This document shows, piece by piece, positions 1-6,496 of a stretch of DNA of 6,500 bases. The stretch is from Bacteroidia bacterium (GTDB taxonomy: Bacteria; Bacteroidota; Bacteroidia; Bacteroidales; BM520), in assembly GCA_009930445.1 (NCBI GenBank), contig RZYD01000134.1, positions 1 through 6,500 on the forward strand, written 5' to 3'. Each line of letters begins with the position of its first letter. Position 1 is the first letter of the stretch. The notes under the pieces are model-generated. The model was not told the DNA's origin and made no database searches. It was given only the letters and a program-made list of their open reading frames with translations. The position numbers and the translations under genes were made by a program.

Positions 1-223
1 CGGGGATACGATTTTAAAAGGAACTACCTTCACGAAATACAAACAGTTTGTCGCAAATTGTTTCGGGCTTCTGCCACGGCAAGCGCTACACGCCAAAACT
101 CTGGGGTTCAAGCATCCCGGAACCAATGAAAAGATGTTTTTCGACTCAAAAATACCCGACGACATGAACCAGGCGCTGGAAAAATGGAGAACCTACACCG
201 CCTCGCAAAAAAAAGTTAATTAA
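1..223 (+). CDS. RluA/RluD-family pseudouridine synthase, C-terminal fragment
   Basis: This is the 3' end of a gene that begins outside the window; the first whole codon starts at base 2 and TAA is at 221-223, giving 73 residues. The signature is RQALHA (fragment residues 26-31) followed by LGFKHP and then PDDMNQALEKW, which matches the end of the catalytic domain of RluA-family enzymes. These enzymes isomerise specific uridines in rRNA or tRNA to pseudouridine. The family's catalytic aspartate and any N-terminal S4 domain lie upstream and cannot be seen, so the RNA target and exact subfamily cannot be fixed; the Bacteroidota-like sequence around RQALHA is closest in my judgement to the RluD-type branch. 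The gene converges on the peptidase gene to its right and overlaps its last codons by 8 bases. The family call is firm, the subfamily is not. Confidence 0.88.
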   Translation, partial: GDTILKGTTFTKYKQFVANCFGLLPRQALHAKTLGFKHPGTNEKMFFDSKIPDDMNQALEKWRTYTASQKKVN

Positions 224-224
224 C
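215..224. other. Palindrome holding both convergent stop codons
   Basis: GTTAATTAAC is a perfect 10-base palindrome. Read on the + strand it gives Val-Asn-stop for the pseudouridine synthase (TAA 221-223); read on the - strand it gives Val-Asn-stop for the peptidase (TAA 218-216). The genes therefore overlap by 8 bases and there is no space between them for a terminator. Confidence 0.9.
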
Positions 225-2081
225 TACTACCAAACGTTTTACTTCCGTCATTGATTCAGAAAAAATTTTCAGATAATAGGTGCCGGCCGCAAGGTTACGA
301 GGGCTAAGCACATAGGCTGAAGCATCTGTCTGAATCACATTCAGCGGACTAATTTGCCTGCCCTGGCCGTCGAAAAGAGTAAAATCAACGCCGGAAGCAA
401 ACGATTTGCCCAAATTTACCGTAATTCGGCCGGAGGAAGGAACAGGGTAAACCGTAGCGATGACTTTTACGTATTCGGTAGCCAGCAGGGTATCCGACGC
501 AATAGCATTGGATACAACCAATCGCACATCGAACGAGCCATAGGAAGAATAGGTAATGGATCCCGGATTCTGTCCTGTGGCATAGGAAGGAGTTCCACCC
601 TCAAAATACCACTTCCATTCCGTAGGATTACCCTGTGAGCGGTCATAAAAATCAAGGGTTTCGCCAATAATAACGCTGGTATCGGCAGTAAAGGAAGCCA
701 CGGGCATATCAGAATTATAAAGCCCCTCAAGCCGATAGGGCTGAATTCCATCGGGGTCGAGCCATGGGGCAAGCTGTTCTGCAGGTAAGCTGCCATTCTG
801 ATCCCAGGAATACGTAAATTTCCCAAAATAATCAGGTTGATCAGGACCGGTTCCCGGGCCAAATTCACCGGCTACGCAAGCAGCCAGGCCTCCGGTAAGT
901 GTACCAATCAAATAGCCATCGGCATTAAATAATGGCGCCCCGGATGACCCTCCCTCGGTAACCCCATGCCCATTCACAGTAGAAGCCCAGATCACTTTCC
1001 AGTGGGAAAAAATCCCGCTGTTATTCCATTGCGCACTAGTAACGGGTGCTGTAAAAGTGGAAATTTTTTTCACGTCACCATCCGGATGATGTATCGTAAC
1101 TCCAGACTCCGCAGGAGAAAGGGTTCGATCCCAACCGGTAAAAAAAGGATTAAAGGAAAAAGGAACTTGTTGTTGGAGTTCAACCAGGAAAAAATCCGAC
1201 CCCTCCGCTCCAGAAGCACCCCCTGAAGCAATATGACGACAGCCTACGAGAGTCCGGTGAACAGGTTCAGCACTTCCTCCGGAACAATATGGGAAAGCAT
1301 AATTAAAATAAAATATCCACTGATTTAATTCCTCTTCCGTGGCATCATACCCACAATGATCCGCAGTTAATAAATATGGCTTATAATCGTTCCGGGTATT
1401 ATTTACCAATGCGCCCGTGCACCAATAGGCCTGCCCTCCTGCACGAAGAAGAATACGCACAACCGACTGTTGCTGCAAATCCCAGTGCGTCCCTTCAGAA
1501 CAATGCACATTAACCTCACAGTCACCGGAGTCACCAAATCCCTTTTGCGGGGAACCAAGGAATGGCTGTTCGATTATCAGAACCTCCTCCAAAAAAAGTT
1601 GCAGTGCCTGCGTCCGGGATAAATTCCCATTCAATTCAAAAATCAACGAATCCGAAGTAAAAGGAGGAATAACCCGAATTGGCGTTTCCTCCTCCTGATA
1701 AGTAAAAGGACCCCGCACATCGGTGTAGCCCGGAGAATAAATATACAGTGACAACCCTTCCGGGATAAAAAACCGGCTAAAGATTAACCCGGCAGACTGC
1801 ACGCCTGACAACACGATACCCCACCGCTCAACCCCGTTTTCATTCACCCTACCCGACAAAAACTTTCCATCGAAAAGAATTCCAACCGGGACAAAGGTAC
1901 CGGCATGCTGACGCAAATTATCTGTAGCCTCAGAAAAATAATAAAGGGGTAAACCCGAAACGGTTTCCCAGAAAAACGGGCTATCTGTCGCAGAATTTGC
2001 GGATATAGGACCACACACCTCCTGCGTAAACACCCCAAGTGATATTAATACTCCATATCCCAAAAACAATAACTTCTTCAT
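216..2081 (-). CDS. Secreted lysyl-endopeptidase-like serine peptidase, one PKD domain, T9SS sorting domain
   Basis: A 621-residue extracellular trypsin-fold (S1) peptidase predicted to cut proteins after lysine. The ATG at 2081 is chosen because MKKLLFLGYGVLISLGVF is a typical signal peptide; an in-frame ATG at 2207 would add 42 residues ahead of it. Residues 24-180 resemble the pro-region of lysyl endopeptidases (IPEGLSLYIYSPG, then GPFT). The peptidase domain spans about 183-450: His242 in LTADHCG, Asp296 in GSDFFLVEL and Ser380 in GGSSGAP form the triad. Cys188, 194, 221, 243, 266 and 402 fit the three disulfides of Achromobacter/Lysobacter lysyl endopeptidase. Asp417 in PDYFG sits where that enzyme has its lysine-binding Asp225 (from recalled sequence). 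A PKD domain covers about 459-541 and a type A T9SS sorting domain about 543-621 (VYPVPSSG to the end). Lys180 just before the mature domain would suit self-processing. Substrates are unknown. Confidence 0.9.
   Translation of the reverse strand: MKKLLFLGYGVLISLGVFTQEVCGPISANSATDSPFFWETVSGLPLYYFSEATDNLRQHAGTFVPVGILFDGKFLSGRVNENGVERWGIVLSGVQSAGLIFSRFFIPEGLSLYIYSPGYTDVRGPFTYQEEETPIRVIPPFTSDSLIFELNGNLSRTQALQLFLEEVLIIEQPFLGSPQKGFGDSGDCEVNVHCSEGTHWDLQQQSVVRILLRAGGQAYWCTGALVNNTRNDYKPYLLTADHCGYDATEEELNQWIFYFNYAFPYCSGGSAEPVHRTLVGCRHIASGGASGAEGSDFFLVELQQQVPFSFNPFFTGWDRTLSPAESGVTIHHPDGDVKKISTFTAPVTSAQWNNSGIFSHWKVIWASTVNGHGVTEGGSSGAPLFNADGYLIGTLTGGLAACVAGEFGPGTGPDQPDYFGKFTYSWDQNGSLPAEQLAPWLDPDGIQPYRLEGLYNSDMPVASFTADTSVIIGETLDFYDRSQGNPTEWKWYFEGGTPSYATGQNPGSITYSSYGSFDVRLVVSNAIASDTLLATEYVKVIATVYPVPSSGRITVNLGKSFASGVDFTLFDGQGRQISPLNVIQTDASAYVLSPRNLAAGTYYLKIFSESMTEVKRLVVVN
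219..455 (-). other. T9SS type A C-terminal sorting domain of the smaller peptidase
   Basis: Residues about 543-621 carry VYPVPSSGRITV, then FTLFDGQGRQI, then AGTYYLKIF and a terminal KRLVVVN. The order of elements matches the sorting domain of the paralogue, with Val replacing the usual Asn in the YPNP motif. Confidence 0.82.
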
Positions 2082-2097
2082 CGGATCTTGTAAATTG

Positions 2098-2114
2098 TAA
2101 AGATAAAAAAGATA
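2098..2114 (-). promoter_or_regulatory. Candidate promoter of the smaller peptidase
   Basis: On the - strand two overlapping-phase candidates resemble the Bacteroidota -7 box TAnnTTTG: TATCTTTA at 2105-2098 (16 bases before the ATG) and TATCTTTT at 2114-2107. Neither is perfect. A TTG at 2138-2136 lies 21 bases before the second one, a possible -33 element; the first has no well-spaced partner. No Shine-Dalgarno sequence is seen before the ATG. Confidence 0.5.
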
Positions 2115-2178
2115 CGCAACAAAGTGATTTCTTTTCAATCCATAAAAAAAGCCATCCTTTTCATGAAGGGAAAAAACG

Positions 2179-2186
2179 TATATTTG
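2179..2186 (+). promoter_or_regulatory. Candidate -7 promoter box of the aspartyl protease gene
   Basis: TATATTTG is a perfect match to the Bacteroidota TAnnTTTG box. It ends only 3 bases before the chosen ATG at 2190, so transcription would start at or next to the ATG. The upstream -33 position has only a weak TTTT at 2158-2161. Confidence 0.5.
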
Positions 2187-2189
2187 ATC

Positions 2190-3461
2190 ATGCGAAACAA
2201 ACGGCATAAACTGCTCAGCCTTACCCTTTTTCTTGTGCCTCTCCTTTTCACCGGATTTTTGAAAAGCGAAAGCAGAGAAACGGAAGGAAAATATTTACTA
2301 CCGTTTGATCTTCATAACAATTTAATTATTATCGATGTATCAATAAATAAATCCAAACCACTCTCATTTATTCTCGACAGCGGAGTAAGTGATATTATTA
2401 TAACCGAGCTGGGATTTGGCGATTCGCTGGAGTTGAATTATGCGAAAGAAATCATGGTAAAAGGACTGGGAAAGGGTGACCCGGTGAAGGCCTATTATAG
2501 TGTGATGAACGAAGTAACCATTGGGGGCATTACCTCCACAGCGCAAAATATCCGGGTGTTGATGCAAGATATGTTTAACTTAAGTAAAAGGATGGGCCGA
2601 CCTATCCATGGGTTAATCGGCTATTCGGTTTTAAAAAATTATATTGTTGAGATACGCTATGCACAGCGACGGATTATCCTGTATGAACCGGATGCCTACA
2701 AAAAACCAAAAAAACGCCGGGCATTTACGATTCCCATGGAAATTGAACAAACCAAGCCCTATATCAGGGCAACAGTAAACATCACGAGTGACTCAACTCT
2801 CCCGGTAAAACTCTTTCTGGATACAGGGGCAAGCCATACTTTATGGCTTGCAGAAGACTGCATTGATGGAATCTGTGTGCCTCCGGATGCCGTTAAAAAA
2901 TATCTGGGCGCAGGATTAAACGGAGATATCACCGGACATATGAGCGTGATCGAAAACCTATACTTTGGCGGATTTAAATTCAATAAAATGATTACTTCCT
3001 TCCCAGATAAAGAATCCGTACAGAACCTTTTTTCGGTTAACAACCGCAACGGCAGCATCGGAGCGGAAATTCTACGACGATTTACCATCACCTTCGATTA
3101 CACCCGCAAAGAAATCACCTTCGTCCCCAATCGTTCATTACGCGAAGCGCTTTATGTAAACCGTGCCGGATTTGAAATTGAAATGCCTGTACCGGATTTC
3201 CCATTGTACACCGTCGCATTTATTGAAGAAGGATCTCCATCATGGAAGGCCGGGCTTCGAACCGGAGACCAGGTATTGAAAATAAACGGAGAGAACACGC
3301 TTTTTATGGACTTTAACGAAATTATTGGATTTCTCTACATGAAACCAGGGAAAACCATAAAATTAGAAGTCTCCAGAGAGGGTTCAAATAAATCCTTTCA
3401 TTTTCAACTCGAAGAACCCTTTACTTTTCCCCCGCTGGAAGTAAATTCCGTCAGGGAATAA
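2190..3461 (+). CDS. Exported retropepsin-like aspartyl protease with two catalytic halves and a PDZ domain
   Basis: A 423-residue protein from the ATG at 2190, chosen because it starts directly before a basic stretch and a hydrophobic segment (residues 8-24) that acts as signal peptide or membrane anchor. Two related aspartyl-protease halves follow. The first has Asp63-Ser-Gly in FILDSG and a later GLIGYSVL (141-148); the second has Asp211-Thr-Gly in FLDTGAS and a later GSIGAEIL (288-295). Each half carries the D-[ST]-G catalytic motif and the later IG loop of the retropepsin-like family (Asp_protease_2 type), so the chain could fold into one active site. A PDZ domain occupies about 335-408 (EGSPSWKAGLRTGDQVLKING), usually a peptide-binding or regulatory module. 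There is no T9SS sorting domain, so a periplasmic place is inferred. Alternative in-frame starts are ATG 2163 and GTG 2124. The gene is divergent from one serine peptidase and convergent with the other. Substrate unknown; activity not proven. Confidence 0.87.
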   Translation: MRNKRHKLLSLTLFLVPLLFTGFLKSESRETEGKYLLPFDLHNNLIIIDVSINKSKPLSFILDSGVSDIIITELGFGDSLELNYAKEIMVKGLGKGDPVKAYYSVMNEVTIGGITSTAQNIRVLMQDMFNLSKRMGRPIHGLIGYSVLKNYIVEIRYAQRRIILYEPDAYKKPKKRRAFTIPMEIEQTKPYIRATVNITSDSTLPVKLFLDTGASHTLWLAEDCIDGICVPPDAVKKYLGAGLNGDITGHMSVIENLYFGGFKFNKMITSFPDKESVQNLFSVNNRNGSIGAEILRRFTITFDYTRKEITFVPNRSLREALYVNRAGFEIEMPVPDFPLYTVAFIEEGSPSWKAGLRTGDQVLKINGENTLFMDFNEIIGFLYMKPGKTIKLEVSREGSNKSFHFQLEEPFTFPPLEVNSVRE

Positions 3462-3490
3462 AAAAAGCCGGAGAATGCCCGGCTTTCCTT
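3461..3490. terminator. Bidirectional intrinsic terminator between convergent genes
   Basis: An 8-base-pair stem, AAAGCCGG (3464-3471) with CCGGCTTT (3479-3486), encloses a 7-base loop. On the - strand the stem runs into seven T residues and then ATT, a strong terminator for the large peptidase whose stop is at 3518. On the + strand the tail is TTTCCTTT, weaker, but the hairpin begins 2 bases after the aspartyl protease stop and can serve that gene too. Confidence 0.82.
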
Positions 3491-3492
3491 TA

Positions 3493-3508
3493 CATGATCA
3501 TGATCATG
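3493..3508. repeat. 16-base palindrome in the convergent gap
   Basis: CATGATCATGATCATG is a perfect palindrome built from repeated ATGATC units. It lies between the terminator and the stop of the large peptidase. It may be a protein-binding site, a small stem in the 3' end of the peptidase mRNA, or chance; the sequence does not decide. Confidence 0.4.
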
Positions 3509-3517
3509 AAGTCGCCC

Positions 3518-6445
3518 CTATTTTACAATTTGTATTTTACGGACGATAACCTGTTCGTCGGAAGCAACCTTCAGGGTATAAATTCCTACTATTGCCTGCG
3601 GCAGATGAATGGAATACTGTGTTTTCCCCGGTACCATCTCCTGATGAAAGAGTACCTTTCCGTTGGGCGCCAGAATTTCGATCTGCCTTCCCTGTATTGC
3701 GAGTCCGGTAAGATCGACAGAGAAATTACCGTCAGAGGGGTTTGGAAACACAGAAAGGACCGATCCAGCTTCCTCGATGCCTACGCCACTCACATGGATC
3801 ATATCCTGAATAATGTGTTCATCTGTCCCGTAAGGATTGGAAACCTGGAGGGTAACATCATAGGTACCGCTTTGTAACCATGTGATTCCAAGGGGATGCT
3901 GCACATTGCTGGTGGGAGGCGTACCGTTTTCAAATGTCCATAACCATGCGATGGGAGAATTGGCCGATAAATCGATAAAATCGATCTCTTCACCGACAGG
4001 GATAAAAAAAGTGGAAGATTCAAAGGCGGCTTCCGGAGCCAACCCAATATCGATGAACCCCGTTTTTACCTCAGTGTCGTCGTTGTAAATCCCTGTTACT
4101 GTTAAGGTTACCGTAAAAATCCCGGGATTAAAGTAAGTTATTTCCGGTGGGGTTTGCTCCTCCCACTGATCAGGGAAGCCACCCTCAAACTGCCACATCC
4201 AGGCTTGGGGATCACCCGTGGATTCATCAGTAAACTGCACCGTACCGTTCACCGGAAGCACCGTACTATCGGCAGAAAAACCAGCAATAACAGGTGCAAT
4301 GACGGTGATAAATTCTGTTTTGGTGGTATCTGCAGTACCACCCGCACCGGAAACTTCCAGTATAACATCGTATGCGCCTGCCGTAGGATAAACCACCAAA
4401 GGATTTTGATCGGTGGAAGTGGCTGGGACTCCCCCTTCAAAAGACCAGTTCCAGTTTTCCGGAGCCCCGGACGAAGCATCGGTAAACTGAATCGCACCGC
4501 CTTCCAGTGTTTTTGCTGTGTCAACGGTAAAATCCGGAACCGGAGCCCCCAACACCGTTATATAATTCTCCTTCAACTCCACATCCTGACCATACGCATT
4601 GGTGACGGTAAGCTTAACATTGTAACTACCGGGCGTTTCATATACAATCATCGGAGGATTGGAATTATGGCTTTGAGGAGGACTTCCTCCGGGAAACTGC
4701 CAATAACTGGAAATTATATCCCCGGTAGAGAGGTTTTGAAAATCCACTTGTCCACCCTGGGTTACCGTGGTTACATCGCTTGAAAAATCAGCAACCGGTA
4801 AGTCACCCACAATAATAAAATCCGTTTTCGTTTCGGTATCTGAGCCAAAAATATTAGTAATAGTAAGGGTTACATCAAAGGAGCCATAATTGGAATAGGT
4901 AACCTGTGGGTGTTGCTCGGTGGAAGTGGAAGGTGACCCACCCTGAAAAGTCCATGACCAGGATTCAGGGTTACCCATGGAGATATCGGTAAACTGGATG
5001 GTTCCGCCCGGGGAAACACCCTGAGGGTCGGCAGTGAAATCAGCCTGAGGTACATTCCCGTCGGTTCCAATGATAACGAGTTCGCCGGTATTCGTAGGAT
5101 CAAGCCAGTCTTTTAACCGTACTTCCGGTGTGCTGCCATTCTGATCCCAGCTATAACTAAATTTACCATACCAGACCGGCGAAGGATTCTCGCAGGAATT
5201 CGACTGATAACCACCGGTAAGGTCGCCAATAACCAGGCCACTGGCATTAAACAAGGGGCTTCCTGACGATCCGCCCTGCACAATAGATAAACCAGAAACC
5301 GTAGCGGCCCAATTAAAAGTCCAGTGTGAAGGCAGTCCATTCCACCAGGTAGAGGTTTGCAGCGACTGGGTATAGGTAGATATTTTTTTTATGTCCCCAT
5401 TCGGATGGTGAATGCTCACCCCGCTGGTACTTCCTGTTCCCGTAGCATCCCACCCATTAAAAAAGGGAGAATACGAGGTTGGAACACTTTGCTTAAGCTC
5501 GACCAGGTAAAAATCAGATCCCGTATCACCGGCCGACTCATCAGCCGCACGCTTGTAACAGCCCGTCATAGTTTGGGTTTCAGGGCCTGTACTTCCGCTG
5601 CATGTAGCCGATTCATAATTAAAATAAAAAATCCACTGGTTCAGGTCGGAAGCCGTACATCCTTCGCCACAATGGCCGGCAGTCAGCACATAAGGAGTAA
5701 GATCCCACGAGGTGTTATTCAACAGCGATCCGCTGCACCAGCCATAGTATCCACCGGGCAATTTCATCCATTGCCGTACCACCCCCTTTTTCTGCATCTG
5801 CCAGTCATCGCCTTCCGGACAATTTACATTAATCATACACCACCACGACGGATCGCGGGTTTGATCATCCATAAACTGAGGCATCTCCACAAATCGGTAA
5901 CCAAAAGCCACTTCTGACAATTCAATAGAAGGCAAAACCGATACGTTGGAAGGCTGTACATATTCAAGCGTAACTAATTCACCCTGAATTAATTCTGTAG
6001 CAAAAAGACCATCAGGATGGTTGTTTTCTGAAGTAAAGGCACCTATCACCTGTTTTTTATTTTCATTGTATAAAAAAAGTTCCCCCTGGTCAGGCAGCCA
6101 GAATCGGTTATAATAAAGTGCCAAAGCCCGCGCTTCAGGTACACGAATCCCTAAACGCCATATTTTCTTTCCTGCTGATTCCGTCCAGGTGCCATGTTCC
6201 ATTGCGTCGATATTCAGATATACAGGAACAGCAGCCCGTTGAGGACGTGCCGGGTCAGCATCGTTGAGCTGATCCTGAAAAATCACCTCTTCCATATCCG
6301 GCTGATTATAAGTCAAAACCTCATACTCCCCTATAAGGTCAGCAGAAAAAGAAAACGGAGTTCCGCCTTTGCTGATCTGCGCATAGGTAAACAAGGTTTG
6401 CAGGGCAAAGAACAACACAAAAGAAAGTCGTAAAGATGTCTTCAT
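3518..6445 (-). CDS. Large secreted lysyl-endopeptidase-like serine peptidase, five PKD domains, T9SS sorting domain
   Basis: A 975-residue paralogue of the peptidase at 216-2081. The ATG at 6445 is chosen because MKTSLRLSFVLFFALQTLFTYA is a clear signal peptide, probably cut before Gln23; an ATG at 6487 would lie upstream of the promoter box. The pro-region is about 23-200 (WLPDQGELFLY, then GAFT). The peptidase domain, about 200-455, has His258 in LTAGHCG, Asp311 in GSDFYLVEL and Ser394 in GGSSGSP. Cys203, 209, 237, 259, 282 and 418 match the three lysyl-endopeptidase disulfides; Cys263 and Cys296 could form a fourth. The lysine-specificity position appears to be Val424 (PVWYG), so lysine preference is doubtful. 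Five PKD domains cover about 466-887, then a type A T9SS sorting domain (VFPNPSDGNFSV to the end, about 898-975). It should be exported by Sec and the T9SS and act outside the cell; the PKD array may bind polymer or act as a spacer. TAG stop at 3518-3520. Confidence 0.9.
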   Translation of the reverse strand: MKTSLRLSFVLFFALQTLFTYAQISKGGTPFSFSADLIGEYEVLTYNQPDMEEVIFQDQLNDADPARPQRAAVPVYLNIDAMEHGTWTESAGKKIWRLGIRVPEARALALYYNRFWLPDQGELFLYNENKKQVIGAFTSENNHPDGLFATELIQGELVTLEYVQPSNVSVLPSIELSEVAFGYRFVEMPQFMDDQTRDPSWWCMINVNCPEGDDWQMQKKGVVRQWMKLPGGYYGWCSGSLLNNTSWDLTPYVLTAGHCGEGCTASDLNQWIFYFNYESATCSGSTGPETQTMTGCYKRAADESAGDTGSDFYLVELKQSVPTSYSPFFNGWDATGTGSTSGVSIHHPNGDIKKISTYTQSLQTSTWWNGLPSHWTFNWAATVSGLSIVQGGSSGSPLFNASGLVIGDLTGGYQSNSCENPSPVWYGKFSYSWDQNGSTPEVRLKDWLDPTNTGELVIIGTDGNVPQADFTADPQGVSPGGTIQFTDISMGNPESWSWTFQGGSPSTSTEQHPQVTYSNYGSFDVTLTITNIFGSDTETKTDFIIVGDLPVADFSSDVTTVTQGGQVDFQNLSTGDIISSYWQFPGGSPPQSHNSNPPMIVYETPGSYNVKLTVTNAYGQDVELKENYITVLGAPVPDFTVDTAKTLEGGAIQFTDASSGAPENWNWSFEGGVPATSTDQNPLVVYPTAGAYDVILEVSGAGGTADTTKTEFITVIAPVIAGFSADSTVLPVNGTVQFTDESTGDPQAWMWQFEGGFPDQWEEQTPPEITYFNPGIFTVTLTVTGIYNDDTEVKTGFIDIGLAPEAAFESSTFFIPVGEEIDFIDLSANSPIAWLWTFENGTPPTSNVQHPLGITWLQSGTYDVTLQVSNPYGTDEHIIQDMIHVSGVGIEEAGSVLSVFPNPSDGNFSVDLTGLAIQGRQIEILAPNGKVLFHQEMVPGKTQYSIHLPQAIVGIYTLKVASDEQVIVRKIQIVK
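3521..3751 (-). other. T9SS type A C-terminal sorting domain of the large peptidase
   Basis: Residues about 899-975 carry FPNPSDGNFSV, then a central EILAPNGKVL strand, then GIYTLKV and a basic end (VRKIQIVK). This is the usual layout of the sorting signal that directs proteins to the type IX secretion apparatus, where it is normally cleaved off and the protein is released or attached to surface lipopolysaccharide. Confidence 0.85.
3785..5050 (-). repeat. Array of five PKD domains inside the large peptidase
   Basis: Residues 466-887 of the large peptidase fall into five units of about 82-86 residues, beginning near residues 466, 550, 635, 718 and 804. Each shows the pattern ADF or similar, then W-x-F-x-GG-x-P, then Y...G-x-[FY]-x-V-x-L-x-[VI], the beta-sandwich signature of PKD domains in Bacteroidota secreted proteins. 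The copies differ clearly in sequence, so this is an old protein-level repeat and not a recent DNA tandem duplication. The second unit reads WQFPGG, the fifth WTFENG. Confidence 0.85.
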
Positions 6446-6465
6446 TTCAATTTTTTTATTGGATG

Positions 6466-6496
6466 CAAAGATAAAGAATAAACCCAATAATCCATA
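6466..6496 (-). promoter_or_regulatory. Candidate promoter of the large peptidase
   Basis: On the - strand TATCTTTG at 6473-6466 matches the Bacteroidota -7 consensus exactly. TATG at 6496-6493 lies 19 bases before it, one base off the -33 TTTG. The box ends 20 bases before the ATG at 6445, leaving a short A-rich leader, the usual arrangement in this phylum. The upstream alternative ATG at 6487 falls between the two boxes and is therefore unlikely. Confidence 0.65.

Noticed and set aside
2010..2016. Cys23 of the smaller peptidase as a lipoprotein anchor
   Set aside because: The residues before it (Gln-Glu-Val) do not form a lipobox, and a T9SS sorting domain gives another route to the surface.
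2131..2168. Repeated CTTTTCA (2131-2137 and 2157-2163) and TTCATGAA palindrome in the divergent region as an operator
   Set aside because: Both are very short in an A/T-rich spacer and the flanks do not extend the symmetry; chance is sufficient.
2124..2189. Longer start (GTG 2124) for the aspartyl protease
   Set aside because: It puts 22 residues, including a weakly hydrophobic stretch, before the basic signal-peptide start, and it would place the perfect -7 box inside the coding sequence. ATG 2163 remains a possible alternative.
4154..4783. Long open frame on the + strand inside the large peptidase gene
   Set aside because: It is antisense to the PKD array, its product has no recognisable domain and is rich in Arg, Ile and Gly typical of shadow frames, while the - strand frame has clear domains throughout.
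5357..5917. Open frame on the + strand opposite the peptidase domain of the large peptidase
   Set aside because: The opposite strand encodes the full catalytic triad; this frame has no domain, start signal or promoter.
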